From JANJUO01 sp942492935 (GTDB lineage Bacteria > Bacteroidota > Ignavibacteria > Kapaibacteriales > UBA2268), in contig OW818654.1 of the NCBI GenBank assembly GCA_942492935.1, positions 2,852,001-2,916,000 on the forward strand: a stretch of DNA of 64,000 nucleotides, written 5' to 3'. Made by a program: the position numbers and the translations under genes. The notes beneath the pieces were generated by a model. It did not search any database, was not told the DNA's origin, and worked only from the letters and a program-made list of their open reading frames with translations. Positions 1-9,127 of the stretch are shown piece by piece; the stretch's first letter is position 1; each line of letters starts with the position of its first letter.

Positions 1-260
1 TGTAGGTAACAGAAAAATCACATTTGACTTCCAGCAACACCCAAGGGGTTGAATGTGTATTTAAACATTTAATCCTGTTGGGATTGTTGGACTTACGGGA
101 ATTTTATAATTACAAACATTTAATCCCTATTGGGATTTTCAAAGAATTTCTTTACTATTATTATCAGATTGTTCCAATTGTACTTTTTCCCCATTCCAAA
201 AACATTACAAATTGAAAATCATAAAACGGGTGAGCAGTTACAAATAAATTAAGGATTAAA
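1..260. repeat. Dispersed intergenic hairpin repeat, copy A
   Basis: This spacer matches two others in the window (30761-30960 and 56648-56955). Shared blocks in order are a GTAACAGAAAAATCAC-like start, a CAGCAACACC...GGTGTTG-like hairpin, a GAATGTG word, an ATCC(C)...GGGAT hairpin followed by TTGGACTTACGGGA, a second ATCCC-TATT-GGGAT hairpin followed by TTTCAAAGAATTTC, and a shared A+T-rich tail near CAAATTGAAAAT. It encodes no convincing protein; its short open frame follows repeat sequence. A further similar word (TGTACTTTG followed by CTATTTGA) occurs at about 346-361 and again downstream of copy B. The left end is cut by the window edge. Bases 261-508 hold only A+T-rich leader before the next gene. 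Confidence 0.75.
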
Positions 261-508
261 CAAAAATTTGTTATTTTTGTTTTTATGAATCGTTTAATGT
301 ATTTCTTCTTTATTATTAAAATAATATTTGTTATTTTGCAATACTGTACTTTGCTATTTGATATTTTTCAATTAGTCGTTATTGTAATTTTTATGTTTTA
401 AAGGATTCTACAAATTATATTTAATATTTATAAAAAAATAACATGAAATTTTATTTTATTTTTAATTCTGAAAGTTAAGGGTAAAAATAAAGTTTAGGGG
501 CAATAATT

Positions 509-2752
509 ATGAAAGCAATATCATTAATAACGATTGTTTTATGCATATTTTATATTAATGTTCACAGCCAATCATTATCACTATTTGATATTGACACAAC
601 AAATTTTCCAATTATAAAAGCGAAATTCTATGCTTTTGATAAAGATGGGAATCAAATTACAAATTTATCACCATCTGATTTTGAATTAAAAGAGAATGGA
701 CAAGCAAGAAATGTAACGAAAGTGAGTTGTCCGACACCGAAGCCACTGAAAAAATTATCTGTAGCTATGAGTATTGATGTTTCTGCATCTATGAATTTTG
801 GTAATTTTAGTAATTTGAGTAATATCCCCATTGCACTCGGTTTAACATCTGCGAGAGAATTATGCAATTTAGTAGCTATGCCTCCATCAGAATTTGCCTT
901 GCAAACTTGTGATCATGAAGCATTGATAGTTCAAGATTTTACAACAAATAAATCAAAGATTTTAGCATCAATTCTACCAATCTATCCACGTGGAGATAAT
1001 GATTTTGAAAAACAATTATTAAACAAATTTACTGGTTTATTGAATATTGCCAAAACCGGTAAATATAAAAAAGTAGCAGTTCTTTATACAGATGCTTTGT
1101 GGTATGCTCTTACACAACAAGAACTACAACAATGCAAAGACACTTGTTCAAAATATAATATTCAATTTTATGCTGTAATTTACTCCAGTCCTGAGGCAGA
1201 ACCTAATGGAATAAAAAAATCTTTGAAAGAATTAGCAAATTTTACAAATGGGTTTTTATATGACGGAGTAACAACAATTGAAGCTGCACAAGACATAAGT
1301 TTAAAGCTGCAACAAACTGCACAAGGTGGAGAACCATGCGATATTATATGGGAAAGTGGCACTGCCTGCCCATTAGGAATTACAAATGTAGAACTCAACC
1401 TACTACAAAATGGAGCAAAATCAGTAATTATTTACCAAACACCTAATTCATCAATTGCTAAATTGGAATTCAATCCAACTTCCATTACATTTGAAAATCC
1501 TCTAGTAGGAGTAAAAGTTGAACAAAAAGTAACAATATCAGCACGTAATGCGAATTTTACAGTAACCAATATAACGAGTAATAACGCCGCATTTGTTATT
1601 AATCCAAAGAGTTTTGTATTAAATTCAGGGCAAAGTATAGAGCTGACAGTTAGTTTTTTCCCTGCTGATAGCGGTTATAATTATTGCAAATTTGAAGTAG
1701 AAAATAATAATTGCTTAATAAATTATTATGTAAGTGGTGGATGGAAAGGCAAGCAGCCAACAATCAGAACGATTAAGCTAATACATCCAAATGGCGGTGA
1801 AGTATTTGTAGCAGGTAGCGATACAGTAATAACATGGGAAGGTGTTACTCCTGATGAGTATGTAAAAATACAATATCGTACAGCTGACAATCAACCTTGG
1901 ATAACAATAAAAGATTCAGCCAAAGGTTTAATTCAACAAATTAGAGTTCCTAATGTGGTTAGTAAAAAATATCTTACTCGTATAACAGCATCAGCAGATG
2001 TTCGAGGTTTTGATAATGATATGGTATTAATTCCAGCAGGAACATTTCAAATGGGCAACACAGGATATTTTTTTGGTGAAAAAAATGAAAAGAATGTACG
2101 TACTATAACTATAAGTAGAGATTTCTTGATGAGCAGATACGAAATTACACAACAGAAATATCAGGAGGTGATGAAAAAAAATCCAAGTTATAGAAAAGAT
2201 GAGAACCTACCTGTAGAGAAAGTAAGTTGGTATGATGCAATAGAGTTTTGTAATGCTTTATCAGATTTAGAGGGGTTGGACAAATGTTATAGTGGTTATG
2301 GATATGGGATATGCAATTGGAATGCAAATGGATATAGATTACCAACAGAAGCAGAATGGGAATACGCTTGCAAAGCAGGTACTAATACTGACTTTTACAA
2401 TGGAAATTTATCTTATCCAGATTGTAGTCCAAAAGATGCAAATTTGGATAAGATTGGTTGGTATTGTGGAAATAGTGGCTATAAAACAAATAAAGTAGGA
2501 CAAAAAGAACCCAATTCTTTTGGATTGTATGATATGAGCGGAAACGTATGGGAATGGTGTTGGGATTGGTATGAATATTATGACTTGTCAATAACTAATG
2601 ACCCTACAGGACCATCATCAGGAACCTTCCGAACAGTTCGTGGAGGAAGTTGGGGCAATGAAGCAAGTAGGAGCAGAAGTAGTTATCGCCTTCATTTCTA
2701 CCCAGAAGCAATCAACTATAATATAGGTTTCAGAATTATAAGAAGTTATTAG
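509..2752 (+). CDS. Secreted VWA / ASH / FGE-like (SUMF1-type) domain protein
   Basis: A 747-residue exported protein. Residues 1-21 form a signal peptide ending in Ser-Gln. A von Willebrand A-type domain follows, with a MIDAS motif Asp90-x-Ser92-x-Ser94, which in this family binds a divalent metal and ligand. Residues of roughly 315-410 resemble a choice-of-anchor/ASH beta-sandwich, then an HPNGGE segment typical of FCB surface proteins. Residues from about 504 to the end are a formylglycine-generating-enzyme-like fold (IPAGTFQMG, LPTEAEWEYA, DMSGNVWEW, VRGGSW). The catalytic cysteines of true sulfatase-activating enzymes are absent after the GGSW motif, where Ser and Arg residues stand instead, so I infer a structural or ligand-binding role. 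No type IX sorting domain is visible. The next gene, also secreted, follows 117 bases downstream. Confidence 0.85.
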   Translation: MKAISLITIVLCIFYINVHSQSLSLFDIDTTNFPIIKAKFYAFDKDGNQITNLSPSDFELKENGQARNVTKVSCPTPKPLKKLSVAMSIDVSASMNFGNFSNLSNIPIALGLTSARELCNLVAMPPSEFALQTCDHEALIVQDFTTNKSKILASILPIYPRGDNDFEKQLLNKFTGLLNIAKTGKYKKVAVLYTDALWYALTQQELQQCKDTCSKYNIQFYAVIYSSPEAEPNGIKKSLKELANFTNGFLYDGVTTIEAAQDISLKLQQTAQGGEPCDIIWESGTACPLGITNVELNLLQNGAKSVIIYQTPNSSIAKLEFNPTSITFENPLVGVKVEQKVTISARNANFTVTNITSNNAAFVINPKSFVLNSGQSIELTVSFFPADSGYNYCKFEVENNNCLINYYVSGGWKGKQPTIRTIKLIHPNGGEVFVAGSDTVITWEGVTPDEYVKIQYRTADNQPWITIKDSAKGLIQQIRVPNVVSKKYLTRITASADVRGFDNDMVLIPAGTFQMGNTGYFFGEKNEKNVRTITISRDFLMSRYEITQQKYQEVMKKNPSYRKDENLPVEKVSWYDAIEFCNALSDLEGLDKCYSGYGYGICNWNANGYRLPTEAEWEYACKAGTNTDFYNGNLSYPDCSPKDANLDKIGWYCGNSGYKTNKVGQKEPNSFGLYDMSGNVWEWCWDWYEYYDLSITNDPTGPSSGTFRTVRGGSWGNEASRSRSSYRLHFYPEAINYNIGFRIIRSY

Positions 2753-2869
2753 CACGTTTTGTTGTTTGCATAATTTTTTAGAGATTATAAAGCTATTAAC
2801 TTTGCTATTTAAAGCAAAAAAATAAAGCATTAACTGTAAAAAATATTATTAATTATAAGAATTAGTTTT

Positions 2870-4279
2870 ATGTTAAAAGTTTCAACATATATTTTGGCAT
2901 TTGTGATAATGTCATCAGTCGCATTAAGTCAAATTCAATCAGACACTTCAGATGCTTATTGGGAAGTTGTAATGCCACTTTCTTCTTCTCAAAACATCAA
3001 TATGGGCAAATGCCTTGTTGGGAGCATGAAAGATTCTTTAGTGGTTGATTTTGTACAAAATATTGGCTCTTGGAAATTTAGGGTTGATTCCATTTACTTC
3101 TCTGGAACTGATGCAGATGCTTTCAAATTAGTATCGGGTATTCCCCAATATGTATTGAATGTTGGCGAGAATAAAGCAACAGAATTTAGATTTACTCCAA
3201 AATTTGAGGGCTTACACTCAGCAAAGATTCATATTGTAACTCAAGCGGAAACTCTTGAATATAATATCATAGGAATAGGTGAAGAGCAGAAAATTCAAAT
3301 TATAAGCGATTGGCTCGATTTCGGTAAAGTAGAAATTGGAAATGAAAACACTCTCATTGATACAGTTATTATTAAAAATTTAACAAATACTCCGATCAAT
3401 ATTATCAATGTTTTACAACTTGGTCCTGACAAAGAACAATTCGAAATCGTGAGTGGCGGTGGTTCATTTACACTTACTAAAGATATTCCGCATAAAATGA
3501 CAATAAAATTCAAACCAAAATATGGTGGCAGAACTTCCGGACAATTGGGATTTGAATATAACGGCACTGGTAGTCCTGCAACTGTACAGTTATTTGGAAT
3601 GGGAATCGGTGGTAATGCTGTCATTGCGAATGATTCTGCTTTTGCCGGAGAAACAAGAAATATTAAACTGATGTTAGGTAACATTAAGCCAGAAGGACTT
3701 GCTTCTATTGCACCAAATTTTGAAGCAAAAATACGTTTCCAACGTACAATCTTAGGACCAAGAAATAATCTTGATTGGCAAATAATCAATGATTCAATTT
3801 ATGTAACTATTAGAGGTCAAATTGGCAATAGTCTTGAATTGGCAAGTATTCCATTAATTGCTGGTCTTGGTAATGTAGAAGAAACTGCCATAGATATAGT
3901 TGAAATGAAATTACTTGATATTTTTGGAAATCCAGTAGAATATGATTTTGATAAAGAATCAGGCACATTCAAACTTCTCGGCATCTGTGATGAAGGTGGC
4001 AAACGCTTAATCAATCCAGAAAAAATCACACAATTAATGAAAATATCGCCAAATCCAAGCGATGGCAATGTGAATATCGAACTCAATCTGGTAGAAAAAG
4101 GCAACACTACACTCAAAATATTTGACTTGAATGGACAATTAATTGATTCGAGGGAAATTTCAATAATAGGCAATATCAATATTGAACTCAACACCCAGAA
4201 TTACGGCAACGGATTATATTTCATATATTTACAAACACCAACAGTAAGCAAGAAAGAGAAATTGATAATATTTAGATAG
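2870..4279 (+). CDS. Secreted ASH-domain protein with type IX sorting domain
   Basis: A 469-residue protein with a signal peptide (about residues 1-20). Two or three repeated beta-sandwich segments carry the choice-of-anchor D/ASH pattern, for example NMGKCLVG...DSLVVDF and DFGKVEIGNE...DTVIIKN. The last 80 residues fit a type IX secretion C-terminal sorting domain: SPNPSDGNVNIEL, then IFDLNGQLI, and a final GLYFIYL...KKEKLIIFR strand. This predicts export through the outer membrane and surface anchoring or release. Binding partner is unknown. It lies just upstream of an IS1380-type insertion that starts 46 bases after its stop, so the coding sequence is undamaged. Confidence 0.85.
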   Translation: MLKVSTYILAFVIMSSVALSQIQSDTSDAYWEVVMPLSSSQNINMGKCLVGSMKDSLVVDFVQNIGSWKFRVDSIYFSGTDADAFKLVSGIPQYVLNVGENKATEFRFTPKFEGLHSAKIHIVTQAETLEYNIIGIGEEQKIQIISDWLDFGKVEIGNENTLIDTVIIKNLTNTPINIINVLQLGPDKEQFEIVSGGGSFTLTKDIPHKMTIKFKPKYGGRTSGQLGFEYNGTGSPATVQLFGMGIGGNAVIANDSAFAGETRNIKLMLGNIKPEGLASIAPNFEAKIRFQRTILGPRNNLDWQIINDSIYVTIRGQIGNSLELASIPLIAGLGNVEETAIDIVEMKLLDIFGNPVEYDFDKESGTFKLLGICDEGGKRLINPEKITQLMKISPNPSDGNVNIELNLVEKGNTTLKIFDLNGQLIDSREISIIGNINIELNTQNYGNGLYFIYLQTPTVSKKEKLIIFR

Positions 4280-4325
4280 GAAAAGAGAAAAAAAATCATT
4301 GCATTTATGAAAGAATATAATAGTA

Positions 4326-5959
4326 CCTAAAAATCTAAAGTACGATAAATAAATTTAGAATACAGCATTTTATGCTAATCAAAATTGGAATTTTTTAGTA
4401 TTGGGGTGAAATTTCAAGTTTTGCTGGAGATTTTACTGTTGAAATTTCATGATTTCTAATATTTAAGCACGTTTAGTTCATAGATTTCCCTTTCGGATTT
4501 TTCCTACAACAAAATATGCATCTGATTTTTGTTTGTAATTTGTTTTTTTATGCAAAAACCAAATTATCAACCGCTTTTTCAATTTTCAACCACCTGTCTT
4601 TATAATGATATGCTTCGTACATTTTTAACCAAAGGTTTCGTCCATTAATTACAATCTTGCCAGCCACCTGCACAAACCATGCACGAAAAGTGTTTGGCTC
4701 TTCACGCCAAGATTTTTCATCGCTCAATTTTCGCATCCATAAACTTAAATTGTATGCCAAGACACTCATTTGCCATAATGTTTCATTCGCCCAAAAATCT
4801 TGCGTTATCATGCTTCCGGCAAACATTTGTCGTTTTACTTGTTCAATCCAATTTTCACTCTCGCCTCTGTCACCATACAAACGATGAATCTCTAAGGGAC
4901 TGTCATATATATTAGTTACATAACAAAAATAGTCATAATAGTAATCGGTTTTAAATAATCCATCTTCAGTATGAATCAGCACTTTCTTGCGTAATGCAAC
5001 AAACTTTCTTGCTTTTTCCCAGTCGGCACACTTGTACATAAATTCTGTCATTTGCCAATTTGGCATTAAGGGAATGCTTTCCCAATCCTGACTTGATAAG
5101 AGACTGTTCAAGTTTTTCAATTTTACTTTGATTAAATATAGCGTATTTTTACGTGATTCAAGTACTTGCAATAGTATACCGTTGAAAAATCCACTGTCGG
5201 CTCGTACTAATAATTCTTTTATGCCGGAAGGGAGCAATCCAAATGCCTGCTCAATAAATCCGTGCGAATTATTAGCTGTATAAGTATCGCCGGGACGAAG
5301 CCAACTCAACAAACATTCCTTAGTGCTGTTTAAGAAACACATAATTGGATGATAACTTTTTGCTCCTTTTTTGCTTGAATTAAATCCTTTGGCAACTCCT
5401 TCTTGATGACCATAAAGTGTATGAACGGTTGAATCTAAATCTAATATATCCCTGTTTGTCTTCAATAAATCATGAACTTTTGACGATAATTTTCCATTTA
5501 TGTTCATGATTTGATTGTTTTCATTCATTCCGAAACGCTTGATTCTATTGAATATAGTGTCGGCATCAATATTTGTAGCTAAGCACAACAATTTTTGTAT
5601 CAATGGGTCGCGACTAAATGATTCAATTTTGCTTACACGATTAAAACCACTAAATATTCCCAAAATTATTGTTGATAAAATTTGGAAATTTGTAAATTTA
5701 ATATTGTGATGCAAATTCAAATCAATCATATCGAACATTGATTCTATGCCAATCTTACGCATAAATTTAGAAATAACTTTAATGCCACTAAAGTTGGTCA
5801 AAGATTTTGAATCAAAACTTGTTTTGATATTTGCAGGTTTTTTCGTATTTTTGTTTTGCATGGATTAAGTACCTTTTTGGGTTTACGTTTTTGTTAATTA
5901 ATTCTTGTAAAATCAATTACTTAGACGACTTAATCCATGTTCTATTTTAGACTTTTAGG
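4326..5959 (-). mobile_element. IS1380-type insertion sequence, complete
   Basis: A 1,634-bp element. The ends are imperfect inverted repeats: CCTAAAAATCTAAAGTA at the left and, read from the right, CCTAAAAGTCTAAAATA (15 of 17 identical). It is bounded by a perfect 5-bp direct duplication TAGTA at 4321-4325 and 5960-5964. IS1380 elements typically begin with CC and carry one transposase gene, as here. An intact frame, good ends and a clean target duplication suggest a recent insertion. It landed immediately beside the REP-like tandem repeat at 5965. Confidence 0.88.
4548..5861 (-). CDS. IS1380-family DDE transposase
   Basis: A 437-residue transposase filling the IS1380-type element. Recognisable family features are the N-terminal region with TNFSGIKVISKF, the central DLDSTVHTLYGHQEG segment carrying the first catalytic Asp, the RADSGFFNGILL motif with the second Asp, and the DRGESENWIEQVKRQM segment with the catalytic Glu, all in DDE order. 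The length matches the usual 430-450 residues and the frame is uninterrupted. It runs opposite to the preceding secreted-protein genes. It is expected to excise and insert the element by cut-and-paste chemistry. The assignment to IS1380 is firm; activity is not shown. Confidence 0.9.
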   Translation of the reverse strand: MQNKNTKKPANIKTSFDSKSLTNFSGIKVISKFMRKIGIESMFDMIDLNLHHNIKFTNFQILSTIILGIFSGFNRVSKIESFSRDPLIQKLLCLATNIDADTIFNRIKRFGMNENNQIMNINGKLSSKVHDLLKTNRDILDLDSTVHTLYGHQEGVAKGFNSSKKGAKSYHPIMCFLNSTKECLLSWLRPGDTYTANNSHGFIEQAFGLLPSGIKELLVRADSGFFNGILLQVLESRKNTLYLIKVKLKNLNSLLSSQDWESIPLMPNWQMTEFMYKCADWEKARKFVALRKKVLIHTEDGLFKTDYYYDYFCYVTNIYDSPLEIHRLYGDRGESENWIEQVKRQMFAGSMITQDFWANETLWQMSVLAYNLSLWMRKLSDEKSWREEPNTFRAWFVQVAGKIVINGRNLWLKMYEAYHYKDRWLKIEKAVDNLVFA

Positions 5960-5964
5960 TAGTA

Positions 5965-6229
5965 ATGTACATTTGGCTAAAGCCGAAGATCAAACTAATA
6001 ATTTGACCCCAACCTAAAGGACGGAGCTATTGAAGAAAATGATGAATAGCCCCGACTTTTAAGTCGGGGACAAAGAAATGGGAATTAAAATTGTCTTTAG
6101 CCAAAAAAAGAAATTTGACCCCAACCTAAAGGACGAAGCTATTGAAGAAAATGATGAATAGCCCCGACTTTTAAGTCGGGGATAAAAAAGAGTTAAGAAA
6201 TACGGCTTTAGCCAAATAAGGAGTTATGA
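5965..6229. repeat. REP-like palindromic element, two tandem units
   Basis: Two similar units with a period of 112 bases (TTGACCCCAACC begins at 6003 and again at 6115). Each holds a CTAAAGGACG-GAGCTATTGAAG word and a strong CCCCGACTTTTAAGTCGGGG hairpin, and is bounded by GGCTTTAGCCA-like words. A related block lies at 21335-21450, next to the other half of the IS200-like transposase gene. Palindromes flanking such a gene on both sides match the arrangement of REP-associated tyrosine transposases. No coding sequence is present. Confidence 0.7.
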
Positions 6230-6293
6230 TGCCATTTATTAAAATATGGATACATTTAATTTTCGCAATAAAAAGGCGAGAAAGAATCATCAT
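6230..6293 (+). pseudogene. 5' fragment of IS200-like (RAYT) transposase, cut by an IS
   Basis: Starting at the ATG at 6230, preceded by AAGGAG, the frame reads MPFIKIWIHLIFAIKRRER and then runs into the insertion sequence that begins at 6294. This is the characteristic N-terminus of Y1 (HUH) transposases of the IS200/REP-associated type, where the normal continuation is a K-N-R-E-P-like turn and a helix. The remainder of the gene, beginning INKDLKPILINHI, sits at 21464-21796 on the opposite strand next to the second copy of the same insertion sequence. Joining the two with loss of a 5-bp overlap gives the spacing expected of the family. Confidence 0.8.
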
Positions 6294-8378
6294 CACAGAT
6301 TTTCACGGTAATAATTGTAGTAGTTGAAACATCAAACTAAATATCAAATGACTTTATAATTCTCTTAATATCAATGATTTATAGAAATATCATCAGAGTT
6401 GAAATATAGCATATTACGTATTATATATGCTATTGTAGAAGTTTTAAAAATTCATTAATCCTGTAATTGAAAAATCTAAATCCTTGTAAAAGCCAGTAAA
6501 TACACATTTATTGGCTTTTTTGCATTTTTTTCTTGGTTGTTTAATGATTTTTTATTAGTTTTGTCATGGTAATAATTACACGTATTTGAAAAGGTTTTTT
6601 TATGAAGGACAAAGAGTATTTCTTAAACCCGACTTCGATTTCTCAAAAGAAATATGAAGCTCTTAGAATGTATTTTGTTGATGATGTTCCAGCTGCCGAA
6701 GTTGCCAAAAAGTTCGGTTATACCTATCGTGGATTTACCACATTAGTTACCTGGTTCAGAAAGGAAAGAAAAAATAGCAATTCTGACATCTTTTTTCTTG
6801 AAAAAAAACCAGGTAGGAAAAGACCTGTCAATATTGAATCTGCCGAAAATTTGATTATACAACTTCGGCTTACAAATCATTCTATTCCTGAAATTAAAAC
6901 AATTCTTGATAGCAAAGGGTATAATTGTTCTGAAAAGACCATCTATAATATTCAGCACGAAGCCGGCTTCAAAAGATTCCCAAGAAGAAGCAAAGAAGAG
7001 AAACAACAATTAGTTTTTCCAAAGATTGCAGCTGAAAAAAGTACTGAGGTTGATATTCAAAAAATGGACGAATTTAAAAGTGATGCAGCTGGAATTTTAT
7101 GTTTACTTCCTTACATCGAATCGTCCGGGTATTCGGCGAATCATTGAAGAATCAAATTATCCTGAAACGAAACAAATTAATAGATTAAGTTCAATATTAT
7201 CATTTGTAGCATTAAAAGCATCAGATGTCAGGCGTTATACTGCTGACAATATTTGGTGTATGGACAAGGGTTCGGGTCTCTTTGCCGGATTAAATGTATT
7301 GCCTAAGGCGGCTTGGTTAACTTCATATTCGGATAGAGTTACGTCGGATATGAACAAAGATTTTCTCATAAAATTGAGCAAGAAATGGATTGAATTAGGT
7401 TTAATCAAAGAGACCTTTAATCTTGATTTCACGACTATTCCTTACTGGGGAGATTCAGAACATTTGGAGAATAATTGGTCTGGCAAACGTAACAAAGCAC
7501 TTCCAAGTATGCTGGCGGTTCTGGCACAGGATCAAGAAAGTGGGATAATTGATTATGGAGACACGAATATAATGCATAAAGATGAAAGTGCAGTTATTTT
7601 GGAATTTATTGATTTTTATAAAGCAGGTTCTGACGGTAAAATGGATTTAAAATATTTAGTTTTTGATAGTAAATTTACAAATTATGAAAATCTAAACCGC
7701 CTAAATAACGATGGAATAAAGTTTTTAACGATTCGCAGACGAGGCAAAAATATAGTTGAGGAGATTGAAAATCTGCCAAAATCGATATGGAAAATAATAA
7801 GAATTGATGGCTCATCAAATAAAAAAAGAACATTAAAAGTTTGTGACCAAAAGGTGAAACTTAGAGGATACGAGGGCGAGGTCAGGCAAATAGTGATTAC
7901 AGGAAACGGTAAGATAAAACCTGCAATTATAATTACAAATGATTTTGATTCATCAGTTGAAAGTTTAGTTAGAAAATATGCGAGAAGATGGTTAGTTGAA
8001 AAAGAAATTTCAGAACAAATTTCATTTTTTCATCTTAATAATGTTTCCTCTTCAATGGTTATAAAAGTTGATTTTGATTTGACAATGTCAATTCTTACGC
8101 ATAATATATACAGATTATTTGCAAATGATTTGCCGAGATATGAAAAATTATCAGTTCAAAGTTTGTACGAAAAGTTTTTGCTCAATAGTGCTGATATTCA
8201 AATTGAAAATGAAAGTATTATTGTTAATCTGAAAAAGAAAAGAAATCTACCACTTTTACTCGAATCAATGAACCAATTTAACGATTTGAAATACCAATCC
8301 TTAGGTTACAAAAAAATGATTTTCAAAGGGGCTACCTATTCGTAAACTACGTATCATTCTTTTCCGTGAAAATCTGTG
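6294..8378 (+). mobile_element. 2.1-kb insertion sequence, copy 1 (frameshifted)
   Basis: A 2,085-bp element with perfect 15-bp terminal inverted repeats CACAGATTTTCACGG. It is essentially identical to the inverted copy at 21797-23880, which is one base shorter. A hairpin followed by a T-run at about 6487-6522 lies between the left end and the transposase start in both copies and should stop transcription entering from outside. The flanking five bases are ATCAT on the left and ATTAT on the right, so this copy has no target duplication of its own; the right flank instead pairs with the flank of copy 2. The family was not securely assigned. Confidence 0.85.
6602..8345 (+). pseudogene. DDE transposase of copy 1, broken by a 1-base insertion
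   Basis: The frame runs from 6602 to a premature stop at 7147, and continues in another frame to 8345. The cause is visible: near 7127-7130 this copy has GTCCGGGTATTC where copy 2 has GTCCGGTATTC, an extra G. Copy 2 encodes the intact 580-residue protein, so this is a lesion and not programmed frameshifting. The C-terminal part keeps the conserved Trp in YARRWLVEKE, resembling the Y-(2)-R-(3)-E catalytic Glu region of IS4-type DDE transposases. That Trp is Cys in copy 2. Confidence 0.85.
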
Positions 8379-8910
8379 ATTATAGAAAAGAATTTGCCTT
8401 TGCACCGATACGACCTCGAAGAGGTCGAATACTTTTGTAAATTATCTATGCTATAAACATTTGACCTCTTCGAGGTCTTGATTTCGTGAATATTCTTTTA
8501 TAAATCTCGAAGAGATTCAATGATTATAGATAAGAATTTGTGTTTGCTCCGATAATACCTCGTAGAGGTCGAATTTACATTGCGATTATCTATGCTATAA
8601 ACATTTGACCTCTTCGAGGTCTTTATTTCGTGAATATTCTTTTATAAATCTCAAAGAGATTCAATGATTATAGAAATAAATTTGTGTTTGCTACGATACG
8701 ACCTCGAAGAGGTCGAATTTACATTGCGATTATCTTTGCTATAAGCATTTGACCTCTTCGAGGTCTTTATTTCGTGAACATTCTTTTATAAATCTCGAAG
8801 AGATTCAATGATTATAGAAAAGAATTTGCCATTGCACCGATACGACCTCGAAGAGGTCGAATACTTTTATAAATTATCTATGCTATAAACATTTGACCTC
8901 ATCGATGTCG
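8379..8910. repeat. 144-bp tandem repeat array, about 3.7 units
   Basis: The word TGATTATAG recurs at 8377, 8521, 8665 and 8809, giving an exact period of 144 bases, with only scattered substitutions between units. Each unit holds three short hairpins with a 3-base loop: CGACCTC-GAA-GAGGTCG, its inverse GACCTC-TTC-GAGGTC, and AATCTC-GAA-GAGATT. A further partial copy in opposite orientation is at 24225-24350, and a fragment directly flanks IS copy 2 at 23881. The insertion sequence copy 1 sits exactly at the first ATTATAG. There is no open frame of note. The last unit decays after about 8910; 8911-9058 shows nothing recognisable. Confidence 0.9.
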
Positions 8911-9058
8911 ATTTAATTTTGTTCTGGTGGTTGCTACAGCCGACAACCAATAAATGTCAGTTATAACAAATAACGGAAATAATAGTAACAATAAACAACG
9001 AAATTATAAGTATCGGAAAATTTATAAAGCAATAATTTACATTATTGAAATTAAAAAA

Positions 9059-9092
9059 CAAAGCCCGACAATTTTAATTGTTGGGCTTTATT
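9059..9092 (-). terminator. Intrinsic terminator downstream of clpC
   Basis: A hairpin AAAGCCCGACAATT...AATTGTTGGGCTTT, read on the minus strand, is followed by a T-rich run. It lies 36 bases beyond the clpC stop codon and ends that transcript. Confidence 0.75.
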
Positions 9093-9127
9093 TAATTTCT
9101 GTTTTGTTCAAAATAATGAAAAGTACT

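Noticed and set aside
24..215. Open frame of 63 codons at the left edge
   Set aside because: It follows repeat copy A, whose other copies do not keep the frame.
2010..2752. True sulfatase-activating formylglycine-generating enzyme
   Set aside because: The catalytic cysteines after the GGSW motif are not present.
3295..3789. 164-codon antisense frame within the ASH-domain gene
   Set aside because: It lies opposite a well-supported secreted protein and its product has no recognisable features.
4657..4915. Plus-strand frames inside the IS1380-type transposase
   Set aside because: They are shadows of the minus-strand transposase.
7020..7150. Programmed frameshift in the transposase of IS copy 1
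   Set aside because: Copy 2 is uninterrupted at the same place and differs by a single G; no slippery run and no second frame signal.
8379..8910. CRISPR array
   Set aside because: The whole 144-bp unit repeats with no unique spacers and no cas genes nearby.
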